NCBI RefSeq assembly: GCF_907164575.1
Contig: NZ_CAJQYY010000009.1
Location: forward strand, 1 to 64,000
From: Paraburkholderia gardini
GTDB taxonomy: Bacteria > Pseudomonadota > Gammaproteobacteria > Burkholderiales > Burkholderiaceae
Length of the DNA: 64,000 bases
Direction: 5' to 3'
A program made the translations under genes and the position numbers. This document shows positions 37,449-47,092 of the stretch, in pieces; position 1 is the first letter of the stretch; the number at the start of each line of letters is the position of its first letter. A model generated the notes under the pieces. That model made no database searches and was not told the origin of the DNA. It saw only the letters and a program-made list of their open reading frames with translations.

Positions 37449-37742
37449 GGCCTTTCCTTGTATTGGTGTCGGTTTATTAGCGTTGCCCCTGTGCGGGGCG
37501 GCACCTACTTTTCTTTGTCCCCCAAGGGGACTTCCTTCGGGGCGTCTTCCAAAGAAAAGTAGGCAAAAGAAAGGCGCTCCGAAACCTTATCTCTTCCCGG
37601 TGTGTCACCCGCCGGGAATGGCACCCCATAAGATGTCGCCCTCGCACTTCATGCCGTGCTGGTCCGCGCACGATCTGATCCCCCGCACAGCACCGCCCGT
37701 GACACAGGGCTCATTCATCCCACTCCGCTCTACGTGCGTCGC
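37449..37742 (+). repeat. Dispersed intergenic repeat element, copy A
   Basis: An approximately 290-bp element whose inverted copy lies at 37842-38136. The core contains a 14-bp inverted repeat (CCTACTTTTCTTTG at 37504-37517, complement at 37550-37563) enclosing GC-rich small hairpins such as CCCCAAGGGG. Identity to copy B is near-perfect over roughly 37485-37640 and weaker toward the inner end. Open frames through it are repeat-derived and not credible proteins. Confidence 0.85.
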
Positions 37743-37841
37743 GGAACGGCCGCTCGATGGTGCCGGCATCAGGGGCTGAGGATCGCCGATCGCGATTGAG
37801 GGCGCGAGTGCGAGTGCGCGGAGAGGGGGTTATGTCGGTCG

Positions 37842-38136
37842 GCGATGCGCGTAGCGCGGAGTCGGGTGGACGACGGCTTTGTCACGGGCACTGAACTCGC
37901 GCGGGATGGAATCGCGCGGGGACCGATGCCGGGTGAAGCGTGGGGGCGACACTTCATGGGTTGCCATTCCCCAGAGATGACACACCGGGAAGAGATAAGG
38001 TTTCGGAGCGCCTTTCTTTTGCCTACTTTTCTTTGGAAGACGCCCCGAAGGAAGTCCCCTTGGGGGACAAAGAAAAGTAGGTGCCGCCCCGCACAGGGGC
38101 GACGCCAATAGACCGACACGAATACAAGGAAAGGCC
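37842..38136 (-). repeat. Dispersed intergenic repeat element, copy B (inverted)
   Basis: The inverted partner of copy A. Equivalent positions sum to 75585 over the outer ~250 bp, with only about a one-base shift at the inner end. The internal 14-bp inverted repeat is at 38022-38035 and 38068-38081. Copies A and B together form a giant imperfect palindrome with a ~100-bp centre. Confidence 0.85.
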
Positions 38137-38229
38137 AACCAGAAAGAGGAAAAAACCAGAGAGAAAAAGCAGAACCAGCGAGAGCAAAAAAAACGCAAAA
38201 AACAGAAAAAAGCAAAAAACAGAAAAACC
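38137..38229. other. A-rich spacer
   Basis: A strongly A-rich, G/C-poor tract (plus strand) lies between repeat copy B and the hydrolase terminator. It provides the T-tract for that terminator on the minus strand. Confidence 0.5.
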
Positions 38230-38245
38230 GCTCGCGCTAGCGAGC
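38222..38245 (-). terminator. Rho-independent terminator overlapping the hydrolase stop codon
   Basis: Stem GCTCGC/GCGAGC (38230-38235 and 38240-38245), with the TAG stop at 38237-38239 in the loop and stem. On the minus strand it is followed by GGTTTTTCTGTTTTTTG. Confidence 0.75.
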
Positions 38246-39511
38246 AGCAAGCGCCCCTTTCCCTTCAGCAGCAGAATCACCCGCCCCATCAGCCGTCTGC
38301 GTATCAGCAGACCCCTTCCATACGACGGCCTCATTCACAGCATAAAGCCGACACGCATCCTCACTATGCTTCTGGCAGTTGGCCATCGCCACCGACATCG
38401 GATCATCGCCGCCCTCCGCCCATGACCACGATCCGGAATCCGAAACAGCAAACGCCCGGCTCGGGTACTGATGCAAAAAGTTCCGATACCCATTGCGTCC
38501 CGCTTCATCGAGAAACGGCACGGCATCGACAGCATCGATCGATGCAAATCCCGTCGGCTTCGGTGGCGCCGGATCAGTCACGTGATATTGCACGCCCGTG
38601 GGCATCCCCACCCGCGCAAGGAATGCCTCGACGGCCGGCCACCAGACCCGCACGCCGTCGCGATCGCCCACCAGCCGATGCGCGTCGTTCTTGTACACGC
38701 CAAAATCGACCATCTTCGCGCTCGCGCCATGCTCCACGTAAGCGGTGTACATCTTCCCAACCAGCGCGGCCGGCCAGATCGAATCGTTATCGCCATACAG
38801 CCACAGCGACGGGACACGCGTCTTTTCGGCGTAATCGCCAAACGCCTGCACCAGGTTGCCCTGCCAGTCGGCGCACGAGTCTTGCCGCAGTCCGCCCGAA
38901 AAATTGATCAGCGCCCGCACGCCCGACGTCGCTTCGGAACCATATGCAATCGTCGCGAGACCACCGTGTGACGTGCCGGACACAACGATATGCGTCGCAT
39001 CGACGTACGGCATCCTCGACATGAAATTTATCGTCGCCGCCACGTCGGCCGCCTGACCCAACCCGTTGCGCGCGATATCGCAACCATCCTGCTCGTAAGT
39101 GCCCCCTGATTCCGCAAAGCCGCGACGGTTCGGCGCCACGACCACGTAACCGCGTCGCACGAACTCACGCGCAAGCGGCAACGGATCACTGCGCTCCTGC
39201 GTGCGCGGATCGCCGCGAATCTTGCCGTGGTTGAAAACGATCATCGGAAACGGACCTGCGCCGTCCGGCTTGTAGATCGTCGTTTCAAGCGTGATCGAGC
39301 CGGAAGCGTCCGCCGGAATGCGGATGACCTGCTCATTCAGGCTCGCGGGAACGGTGGGAAGGTAGGCGTCGTCGAGAACAATCGGCGCGACGTGCGCGCT
39401 TCCCAGCGGGCCAGCCGGGGCGTCGTGAAGCGGATCCGCGCAGACCGGCGATGCGGCAAGCGTCGCACACGCCATGACGATCCATCCGGTCAAAATATTT
39501 CTGAACATCAT
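38237..39511 (-). CDS. Secreted dienelactone-hydrolase-like alpha/beta hydrolase
   Basis: A 424-residue exported hydrolase. The signal peptide MMFRNILTGWIVMACATLAASPVCA is followed by a mature alpha/beta-hydrolase domain. This has PMIVFNHGKIRGDPRTQER (oxyanion loop) and GYVVVAPNRRGFAESGG. The nucleophile elbow is VVSGTSHGGLATIAYG, with catalytic Asp in YGDNDSIWP and His in YKNDAHRL. A C-terminal region of ~100 residues (from about PPKPTGFASIDAVDAVPF) resembles a small extra domain. Two adjacent ATG codons (39511, 39508) are possible starts, without a strong Shine-Dalgarno. The substrate is likely an ester of environmental origin. Confidence 0.82.
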   Translation of the reverse strand: MMFRNILTGWIVMACATLAASPVCADPLHDAPAGPLGSAHVAPIVLDDAYLPTVPASLNEQVIRIPADASGSITLETTIYKPDGAGPFPMIVFNHGKIRGDPRTQERSDPLPLAREFVRRGYVVVAPNRRGFAESGGTYEQDGCDIARNGLGQAADVAATINFMSRMPYVDATHIVVSGTSHGGLATIAYGSEATSGVRALINFSGGLRQDSCADWQGNLVQAFGDYAEKTRVPSLWLYGDNDSIWPAALVGKMYTAYVEHGASAKMVDFGVYKNDAHRLVGDRDGVRVWWPAVEAFLARVGMPTGVQYHVTDPAPPKPTGFASIDAVDAVPFLDEAGRNGYRNFLHQYPSRAFAVSDSGSWSWAEGGDDPMSVAMANCQKHSEDACRLYAVNEAVVWKGSADTQTADGAGDSAAEGKGALAAR

Positions 39512-39970
39512 CCGCTCTACCCGCCTGCCCTGGACGCCACCTGAGAACTGCCGCCTCCCGGTTCTCACCTGACGAATCGTTTTCAGCGCCCGCCAGAGCG
39601 CAAAAAATCTCGTGTATGTGGCGCAAAGCACTCGCATACAGTTGCAATTCGTATGGGATGAACCGAAAGCCGGCCGGCGCGCAAATCGTTTACGCCGTTA
39701 TTTGAGCACCAGCGATACGCCGGCACTGCAAGATCCACATGGGCATCCTGGCACGACAAATTATCTTTGTGCAATGCAGGAGAACCCCCGGATCGAGGCG
39801 ATACCCCGGCGAGACAGATCGGCGAAACAGCGGGAACAAGCGCCGGCGCGGCCTGCGGACGGACCGGCCCCAAAGACATAGTGGCGCGAGGCCAACAGGA
39901 AAATACTGGCGATTTTGAGGGCCATGAAGGATCGTGCCATCTGGACAGGCTAATCGTAAGCTGACCGGAA
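39512..39970. other. Intergenic region, 459 bp
   Basis: This gap lies upstream of the secreted hydrolase and downstream of ychJ. Frames crossing it on both strands have irregular composition and no recognisable protein features. I see no structured RNA or clear operator. Confidence 0.4.
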
Positions 39971-40423
39971 TCAGCGTTCGCTTACATCGCCGTCGACGTA
40001 ACGCCACCGGCCATCCTCGCCACGCACAAAGCGGCTGAGTTCCTGCAGCCGGTGCGCGCGTCCACCCACCTTGTATCGCGCGACAAATTCGACCTCGGCG
40101 TTGCGGGCGTCAACGGCGGTGAAGCGTTTGATTTGCAGTCCGAGCCAGCGAGGCGCATCGGCGGCTTCGGGATCGACGTCGAGGTCCGCGGGGCAGGTTT
40201 GCGGCGCCCACGTCGCGCGCAGATACGCCGTTTCGCCCAGCACGTACGCGCTGTAACGCGAGCGCATCAGTTCCAGCGCGTCGGATGCGCTCGCGCCGCC
40301 ATCGATGAGCCGCCCGCAACACGCGGCAAAACGAGGCGGTTTCGCACCGTTGCGCAGGCTGGGCGCGGCGCCGCCGCACGGGCAATCGGACGGCCGCGCT
40401 GTCTTCGAGGCGGAAAGGGTCAT
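39971..40423 (-). CDS. YchJ-family protein (UPF0225)
   Basis: A 150-residue protein of the YchJ / SEC-C-containing family. The N-terminal cysteine motif (CPCGG...ACCGRLIDG) probably binds zinc. An NTF2-like fold follows (ALELMRSRYSAYVLGETAYLRATWAP, then AEVEFVARYKVGGRAHRLQELSRFVRGEDGRWRYVDG). The function is unknown; the family is widespread in proteobacteria. It starts 10 bases after the acyl-CoA dehydrogenase remnant on the same strand and may be co-transcribed with the SDR gene. Confidence 0.88.
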   Translation of the reverse strand: MTLSASKTARPSDCPCGGAAPSLRNGAKPPRFAACCGRLIDGGASASDALELMRSRYSAYVLGETAYLRATWAPQTCPADLDVDPEAADAPRWLGLQIKRFTAVDARNAEVEFVARYKVGGRAHRLQELSRFVRGEDGRWRYVDGDVSER

Positions 40424-40433
40424 CGTCGAAGGT

Positions 40434-40514
40434 TCAGTTCAGTCCGCGCGCGATCAGTATCTTCTGGGTGCGAACCGCGTCGCGGATCATCTGATGGTCC
40501 TGATCAAGCACCAT
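40434..40514 (-). pseudogene. Acyl-CoA dehydrogenase gene reduced to 26 codons by in-frame internal deletion
   Basis: The frame encodes MVLDQDHQMIRDAVRT joined to QKILIARGLN and a stop. The first part matches the typical N-terminus of Burkholderia acyl-CoA dehydrogenases (MVLDxDHxMIRDAxRTFA...). The second matches their typical C-terminus (...EGTSDxQKILIARGL). About 350 internal codons appear to be missing, with frame kept. AGGAG lies ~11 bases before the ATG, and the gene starts 15 bases after the SDR stop. Neighbours (SDR, thiolase) fit an acyl-CoA pathway. A genuine short peptide is the alternative. Confidence 0.65.
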
Positions 40515-40529
40515 GGCTGCCTCGTCTCC

Positions 40530-41207
40530 TCACCACTCGAGTGGCGTGCCGTCGTATTGGTAGAAGCGGCCATTGAACGCGTCGCGCGCGCCGGCGGCCT
40601 GCGCCAGCACGTCGCGCATGCCGGCGACGCTGCGTTCCGGATCGATGGCCGCCTGCGCGCCACCCATGTCGGTGCGCACCCAGCCCGGATGCAGCGACAG
40701 ACACGCCGCCCGCGTGGTCTCGAGCGACGCGACCTTGATCGCGTCGTTGAGCGCCGCCTTGCTCGCGCGATAGAGCCAGCCGGTCGTGCCGCTCGCCTCG
40801 CTGATGCTGCCCATCTTGCTCGACAGCACGGCGAGCACGCCACCCGCGTCTTCGACGAGCGGCAGCAGAACCGGAATCAGCTGCATCGGTCCGCGCACGT
40901 TGGTGATCATCACGTGATCGAAATCCTCGGCGGTGAAGGTCTCGACGGTTTCCGTACGCGGACCGTATACGCCGGCGACGATCACCGCGGCATTGAGCGG
41001 CTCGCCGTCGAGTTTCCAGCCGAGGGCGGCGATCTCTTCGGGTTCGGCGATATCGAGCGAAAACGTCTCCACGCCGAGATCGGCCAGCGCATCGAGCGCG
41101 GCTTCGTCGCGCGCGGTGGCCAGCACGCGCCAGCCGGCACGCCGGTACTGCCGGGCGAACTCGCGACCGATGCCGCGTGATGCACCCACGATCAACGCTG
41201 TCTTCAT
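40530..41207 (-). CDS. SDR-family oxidoreductase (CsgA-like)
   Basis: A 225-residue short-chain dehydrogenase. The cofactor motif is IVGASRGIGREFA (residues 6-18). Further features are DIAEPEEI, the NAAVIVAGVYGP loop, the catalytic Ser region AVLSSKMGSIS and Tyr-Lys in WLYRASKAALNDA. This subgroup is close to C-factor-type SDRs. It precedes the acyl-CoA dehydrogenase remnant and ychJ. It starts 102 bases after the thiolase, with a perfect hairpin between. Confidence 0.9.
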   Translation of the reverse strand: MKTALIVGASRGIGREFARQYRRAGWRVLATARDEAALDALADLGVETFSLDIAEPEEIAALGWKLDGEPLNAAVIVAGVYGPRTETVETFTAEDFDHVMITNVRGPMQLIPVLLPLVEDAGGVLAVLSSKMGSISEASGTTGWLYRASKAALNDAIKVASLETTRAACLSLHPGWVRTDMGGAQAAIDPERSVAGMRDVLAQAAGARDAFNGRFYQYDGTPLEW

Positions 41208-41274
41208 CTGCCGACCTCGTCCTGATGTACGGTTTGCATGCCTGTCATTTGCCGCGTCCGCGCTTTGCGTCCAC

Positions 41275-41300
41275 TCGCGTGCGGCGCGCGCCGCACGCGA
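41275..41300. terminator. GC-rich 26-bp palindrome between thiolase and SDR genes
   Basis: A perfect 11-bp stem TCGCGTGCGGC/GCCGCACGCGA with a GCGC loop lies just after the thiolase stop on the minus strand. It has no T-tract, so it may be an attenuating or 3'-protecting hairpin rather than a full terminator. Confidence 0.45.
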
Positions 41301-41309
41301 AACATCTGC

Positions 41310-42495
<1,186 letters not shown>

Positions 42496-42503
<8 letters not shown>

Positions 42504-43272
42504 GTTTCAGCTCCTTGATCACACCTTCGACGATGGCCGGCACATCGCCGAGCCTCGCGGCATCGGCGACGACGACGTCGTTGTCGGCTTCGTGCGCGCG
42601 GCCCGCCGATACGGCGGCCACGCAATGTTCGTACGTTGCGGCGAGCGTGTCGGGCGCGCTCGTCGCCATGCCGAGATCGCGCACGCGGCCGTCATGGATG
42701 CCATACGCCCAGCCATGCACGGTCAGCTCCTGGCCGCGCGCCCACGCGTCGTTGACGATCGTGGTGCGGCACACGTTGACGACCTGTTCGATCGTGTTCA
42801 GCTCGACAAGACGACGGTGACGCGCATCGCCAAGCGGCCATTCCTCGAGCAGCGCCGCGTGCTTCTCGCGCACGTCCTGCACGTGATGCAGCCAGTTGTC
42901 GGCGAGGCCGACGCGTCGCCCATGCAGCGCCGCGCCGACGCCGGAGCATCCGTAATGGCCGACCACCATGATGTGCTTGACCTTCAGCAGATCGACGGCG
43001 AACTGGATCACCGACAGGCAGTTCAGGTCAGTGTGCACGACGACGTTGGCGATATTGCGGTGCACGAACACTTCGCCCGGCGGCAGGCCGATGATCTGGT
43101 TCGCCGGCACGCGCGAATCGGAGCAGCCGATCCACAGGTATTCCGGCGTCTGCTGATGCGCGAGCCGCGAGAAATATTCCGGATCCTGGGCGAGTTCTCG
43201 TGCAACCCACGCCTCGTTATTGTCGAACAGACGCGAGAGCGGATTGGCAGGAGGTTGAGTAGTCGTATTCAT
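42496..43272 (-). CDS. can: Beta-class carbonic anhydrase
   Basis: A 258-residue zinc enzyme that interconverts CO2 and bicarbonate. The zinc ligands are Cys50 in GCSDSRVPANQIIG (with the Asp52/Arg54 dyad), and His/Cys in VVGHYGCSGVGAAL (~106/109). The length and the HNLKRLF-like start (NPLSRLFDNNEAWV) fit the Can group. It overlaps the thiolase gene, consistent with supplying bicarbonate to biotin-dependent carboxylases of branched-chain acyl-CoA catabolism. That link is inference. Confidence 0.94.
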
Positions 43273-43366
43273 AGGTGTCTTGTCAGGGTTCAGGGCCGGT
43301 CATGCGCCCAGTGTCTTAACAACAGGAACAAACGGCATGGACGGTCAACGCGAATTGCGAGCGAAA

Positions 43367-45202
43367 TCACGCGACACGTTCAGCGCGCGCGGCAGGTTCG
43401 CCGTCCGCGTTTTGCGGTTGCGCATCCGGAACGCTGAAGCGCTCTGGATAGCAGTTGCAGAATCGCATGCCTGGGTCATAGGGAAAGAAGTCGGGTAGTT
43501 CACCCGTGAGCAGGTGCTCCTTGCTGGTTTGCCATAGTGCCGGCTCGAAGAAATCCGGATGGTGCTTCATGAAACTTTTGCGCACCCTCGGGTCGCCGAG
43601 CAGGAACGTGCCGTACGTTTCCGGAAAGATATCGTGTGGGCCGACGCCATACCACGGCTCGCCCGACAGTTCGTCTTCCTCGTTGCGCGGCGCGGGCACG
43701 GCGCGCACATTGCAGTCCGTCAGATATTCGATTTCATCGTAGTCGTAAAACACGACGCGTCCGTGGCGCGTCACGCCGAAGTTCTTGTACAGCATATCGC
43801 CGGGGAAGATGTTCGCCTGCATCAGCTCCTTCACCGCGTTGCCGTACTCCTTGATGCCGTGATCGACATCGGCATCCGTGCCGTTTTGCAGATACAGGTT
43901 GAGCGGTACCATTCTTCGCTCGATGTACAGATGCCTGATCACGACGCTGTCGCCGTCGTATTCGAGCAGCGACGGCACTTCCTTTTCCAGCTCGCGAAGC
44001 AGCGCGTCGTCGAGGCGCGACAGCGGCAGCGCGACGCTCGAATATTCGAGCGTGTCGGCCATGCGCCCGAGGCGGTCGTGCCGTTTGACGAGCTGGTACT
44101 TCTGCTGGATCTTCTCGCGCGTGGTTTCCTTGGGCGGCGGGAAACTGTCCTTGATCAGCTTGAACACGTACGGAAACGACGGCAGCGTGAACACCAGCAT
44201 CACGAGCCCCTTGATGCCGGGCGCGACGATGAACGGATCGCTCGAGTGCTTCAGATGATGCAGCAGGTCGCGATAGAACAGGTTCTTGCCCTGCTTCTGC
44301 AAGCCGACCGACGTATAGATTTCAGCCTTCGGCTTGCCCGGCATGACGGTTTGCAGAAACACCACGTATGCCGACGGCACTTCCATATCGACGAGGAAAT
44401 ACGAATGCGAAAAGCTGAAGATGATCAGCAACTGCTCGCGTCTGAGCAGGGCCGTATCGAGCGCGAGCAGGCCGGGCTGCACATGGCGTACCGGTATCGC
44501 GAACGGCAGCACCGCCTCGCCATTGATGATGCGTCCAACGATATACGCCGCCTTGTTGCGAAAAAACAGCGACGACAGCACGTGAATCTGGAAGTTGGCC
44601 GCCGCTTCGAACGTACCGAACGCATCGTGAATGGCCTGCATCACGCAGCCGGCATCGCGCGTCAGATCCTCGAACGGCGGCTCGAGCTGGAAGTTCGTGA
44701 CGATGCGTTCGAGCGTTGCCGCGAAACCATCCTTGCCGGGGTAATACGCGCGGTACGTCGGCTTCGCGGCGGGTTCGTCGTTCTCGATGTATTCGGTCGA
44801 GATCGCCGGACGCACGAAGATGAAATCGTTGTTGAAATACGAGCGGTGCAGGATCTTGCAGCACACGGAATTGAAGAACGTTTCCGCGCATTCGGGCTGG
44901 CGATGCCGCGTCAGCAGGCCGATGAAGTGCAGCTTGATCTGCTGCCACACTTCGTCGTCGATGTTTTCCGCGTCGTATTCGTCTTCGAGCAGGACGACGC
45001 ATTCCGCGACGCGTTCGTCATACGACGTGATGCGCTCGCGTGCGAGCTTTTGGTGCCCGAGCCAGTCGCCGGCTTCGAACAGCGTCTTTGCACGGATCGC
45101 CGCCTCGCGGAAAATCCGGTAGTGACGATCGAATCCCTCGAGCATGGTCTGCGCGACATCGAAGCCGATCTGCGACGAAAGCAGTTTGGGAAATTGACTC
45201 AT
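43367..45202 (-). CDS. aceK: Isocitrate dehydrogenase kinase/phosphatase
   Basis: A 611-residue bifunctional enzyme that phosphorylates and dephosphorylates isocitrate dehydrogenase, steering carbon to the glyoxylate shunt. The kinase-like part includes the ATP-binding [27 protein letters not shown] (~315-341). The catalytic region is [30 protein letters not shown], with the DYDE motif. Length is normal for the family. It lies 68 bases after the LiuR-like regulator gene and 95 bases before the carbonic anhydrase gene. aceA/aceB are not in the window. Confidence 0.95.
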   Translation of the reverse strand: MSQFPKLLSSQIGFDVAQTMLEGFDRHYRIFREAAIRAKTLFEAGDWLGHQKLARERITSYDERVAECVVLLEDEYDAENIDDEVWQQIKLHFIGLLTRHRQPECAETFFNSVCCKILHRSYFNNDFIFVRPAISTEYIENDEPAAKPTYRAYYPGKDGFAATLERIVTNFQLEPPFEDLTRDAGCVMQAIHDAFGTFEAAANFQIHVLSSLFFRNKAAYIVGRIINGEAVLPFAIPVRHVQPGLLALDTALLRREQLLIIFSFSHSYFLVDMEVPSAYVVFLQTVMPGKPKAEIYTSVGLQKQGKNLFYRDLLHHLKHSSDPFIVAPGIKGLVMLVFTLPSFPYVFKLIKDSFPPPKETTREKIQQKYQLVKRHDRLGRMADTLEYSSVALPLSRLDDALLRELEKEVPSLLEYDGDSVVIRHLYIERRMVPLNLYLQNGTDADVDHGIKEYGNAVKELMQANIFPGDMLYKNFGVTRHGRVVFYDYDEIEYLTDCNVRAVPAPRNEEDELSGEPWYGVGPHDIFPETYGTFLLGDPRVRKSFMKHHPDFFEPALWQTSKEHLLTGELPDFFPYDPGMRFCNCYPERFSVPDAQPQNADGEPAARAERVA

Positions 45203-45270
45203 ACCGACCGTGCGTGCGTTTGATGTCGTGAAGTCACCCGCAATTGTATCGTCCCGGGCGCGCGCCGAAG

Positions 45271-45753
45271 CTAATGCGCCACTTTCCCGTCTGCCGGCCG
45301 CGCGTGCTGCGCCGGAGCGCGCCCGGCGTCTCCGGTAGCCGGCCCGGCGACGTTTTCAACCCCGGCTCGCGTGCCGCTTTCGAGCAGCGCCCGCGCCTGT
45401 GTTTCGTACTGGGCGAGATCCTCGAGCGTCGCGTTCAGGTCTTCCAGCTGGCGTTCGAGCACTTCGCGATGACGGTTCACCGTCGCAAGGAACGCGTTCA
45501 GTTGCGGCACGGTGTCGGTCGGGGATTCGTACAGATCGAGCAACGCACGGATTTCCGACAGCGTGAAGCCAAGCCGCTTGCCGCGCAGCGTGAGCTTCAG
45601 GCGCGTGCGGTCGCGACCGGAATATACGCGTCGCAGCCCGCTCGATCCTTCCCGGCTGGGAGAGAGTAAACCCTGATCTTCGTAGAAGCGGATGGCGCGC
45701 GGCGTGACGTCGAATTCGCGCGCGAGCTCGGTGATCGTGTATTGCGTGTTCAT
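45271..45753 (-). CDS. liuR: MerR-family regulator, LiuR-like
   Basis: A 160-residue MerR-type regulator. The winged helix-turn-helix is [25 protein letters not shown] (residues 5-29), then [38 protein letters not shown] dimerisation coil covers ~85-125. The C-terminus has few cysteines, so it is not a metal sensor. The sequence style fits LiuR, which regulates leucine and isovalerate catabolism. A palindromic site matching what I recall of the LiuR box lies upstream. The start at 45753 is favoured over an ATG 12 codons earlier. The gene name is a family-level inference. Confidence 0.78.
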   Translation of the reverse strand: MNTQYTITELAREFDVTPRAIRFYEDQGLLSPSREGSSGLRRVYSGRDRTRLKLTLRGKRLGFTLSEIRALLDLYESPTDTVPQLNAFLATVNRHREVLERQLEDLNATLEDLAQYETQARALLESGTRAGVENVAGPATGDAGRAPAQHARPADGKVAH

Positions 45754-45813
45754 CGGGTATCCCGTGAATGGCCGACTCGACTGGCCCAAAGCGGATTGGA
45801 CGTGAGATAGACG

Positions 45814-45829
45814 TTTACGTTATCGTCAA
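45814..45829. promoter_or_regulatory. Candidate LiuR box
   Basis: TTTACGTTATCGTCAA (TTTACG and CGTCAA as imperfect inverted halves around TTAT) lies between the divergent LiuR-like and metallo-hydrolase genes. It resembles the LiuR consensus reported for beta-proteobacteria from memory. Confidence 0.5.
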
Positions 45830-45934
45830 CCTTGATAAAGTGCAACATTGCCTCGAAGCAGGGTGCGCCCGATATCGCAATACCTGCCGCAATACCCGCA
45901 CTACGCCTGCCACGCTTCTGGACCGATCCCTACG

Positions 45935-47005
45935 ATGAATGCTCTTGAACATCAACTCGACTATCCGTTCCGCGACACGCTTCCCGAACCGGGCCACGCT
46001 CTCGAAGTCGCGCCCGGTGTGCGCTGGCTGCGCATGCCGCTGCCGTTCGCGCTCGACCACATCAACCTCTGGCTGTTGCGCGACGAGATAGACGGCGAGG
46101 CAGGCTGGACGGTCGTCGATTGCGGCGTCGCCAGCGACACGATCAAGGCGAACTGGGAAACGGTCTTCGACACGGCGCTCGAAGGCCTGCCGGTGCTGCG
46201 GGTGATCGTCACGCACTGTCATCCCGATCATCTGGGCCTCGCGGACTGGATCTGCACCGGCGGCGGGCGAAAGCGCTGGGACGTCCGGCTATGGATCTCG
46301 CTCGGCGAATACATGCTGGGGCGCGTGATGGCGGCCGGCGATGGCTCGAACGCCGGCGGCGAGCGCGCGGCGGCGCATTTCGCGCGGCACGGTCTGACCG
46401 ATGAGGCGTCGATCGACAAGCTGCGCAACCGCACGAGCTATTACTCGAGCCTGGTGCCCTCGATACCCGCGCAATACCGCCGGATGCGCGAAGGCGACGG
46501 GCTCGCGATCGGCGGGCGCACGTGGCGCGTCGTCACGGGTTTCGGCCATTCGCCGGAACACTGCGCGCTGCATTGCGAGGAAACCGCCGTGCTGATTTCC
46601 GGTGACATGGTGTTGCCGCGTATTTCGACGAACGTGTCGGTGTTCGACATCGAGCCGGAAAGCAATCCGCTTGCGCTCTATCTGGAGTCGCTGGGCCGCT
46701 ACGAAACGATGGCACCCGATACGCTCGTGCTGCCGTCGCACGGCAAGCCGTTTACGGGCGTGCGTACGCGTATCGGCCAGCTACGCGATCATCACGATGC
46801 GCGTCTCGCCGAGGTACGCGCCGCCTGTGCGGAAAAACCGCATAGCGCCGCGGACATCGTGCCATTGATGTTCAAACGCCAGCTCGATATCCATCAGTTG
46901 ACGTTCGCGATGGGCGAGGCGCTTGCCCATCTTCACGTGCTATGGCTCAAGGGAGAATTGAAGCGTCAGTTCGATGGCGATGGCGTGATCCGCTTTTCCA
47001 CGTGA
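45935..47005 (+). CDS. Metallo-beta-lactamase-fold hydrolase
   Basis: A 356-residue MBL-fold protein. The metal motif is VTHCHPDHLGLA (~92-103), with GFGHSPEHCALH, LISGDMVLPRIS and LPSHGKPF supplying the remaining ligands. A C-terminal helical region starts about 300. The start at 45935 gives a normal N-terminus (MNALEHQLDYPFRD); the longer frame overlaps the regulator promoter. It is divergent from the LiuR-like gene across the candidate operator, suggesting a thioesterase-like or related role in acyl-CoA catabolism. Confidence 0.87.
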   Translation: MNALEHQLDYPFRDTLPEPGHALEVAPGVRWLRMPLPFALDHINLWLLRDEIDGEAGWTVVDCGVASDTIKANWETVFDTALEGLPVLRVIVTHCHPDHLGLADWICTGGGRKRWDVRLWISLGEYMLGRVMAAGDGSNAGGERAAAHFARHGLTDEASIDKLRNRTSYYSSLVPSIPAQYRRMREGDGLAIGGRTWRVVTGFGHSPEHCALHCEETAVLISGDMVLPRISTNVSVFDIEPESNPLALYLESLGRYETMAPDTLVLPSHGKPFTGVRTRIGQLRDHHDARLAEVRAACAEKPHSAADIVPLMFKRQLDIHQLTFAMGEALAHLHVLWLKGELKRQFDGDGVIRFST

Positions 47006-47034
47006 CGATGACGCTGACGTATCGCTGCTGATGG

Positions 47035-47062
47035 AAAAACAGGCCCGCATGGGCCTGTTTTT
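47035..47062. terminator. Bidirectional rho-independent terminator
   Basis: A 12-bp perfect stem AAAAACAGGCCC/GGGCCTGTTTTT with a GCAT loop lies between the convergent metallo-hydrolase and peptide-binding protein genes. Confidence 0.92.
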
Positions 47063-47092
47063 CTGCACGCCGTTAAACGACAGGTGACGGCG

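Noticed and set aside
37165-37779. Hypothetical proteins encoded by the repeat element (both copies)
   Set aside because: The same peptide-like string appears in both inverted copies because the DNA is a repeat; hairpin-rich non-coding sequence explains it better.
39583-39879. Open frames in the 459-bp gap upstream of the secreted hydrolase
   Set aside because: Irregular composition, no ribosome-binding site, and overlapping frames on both strands; nothing protein-like.
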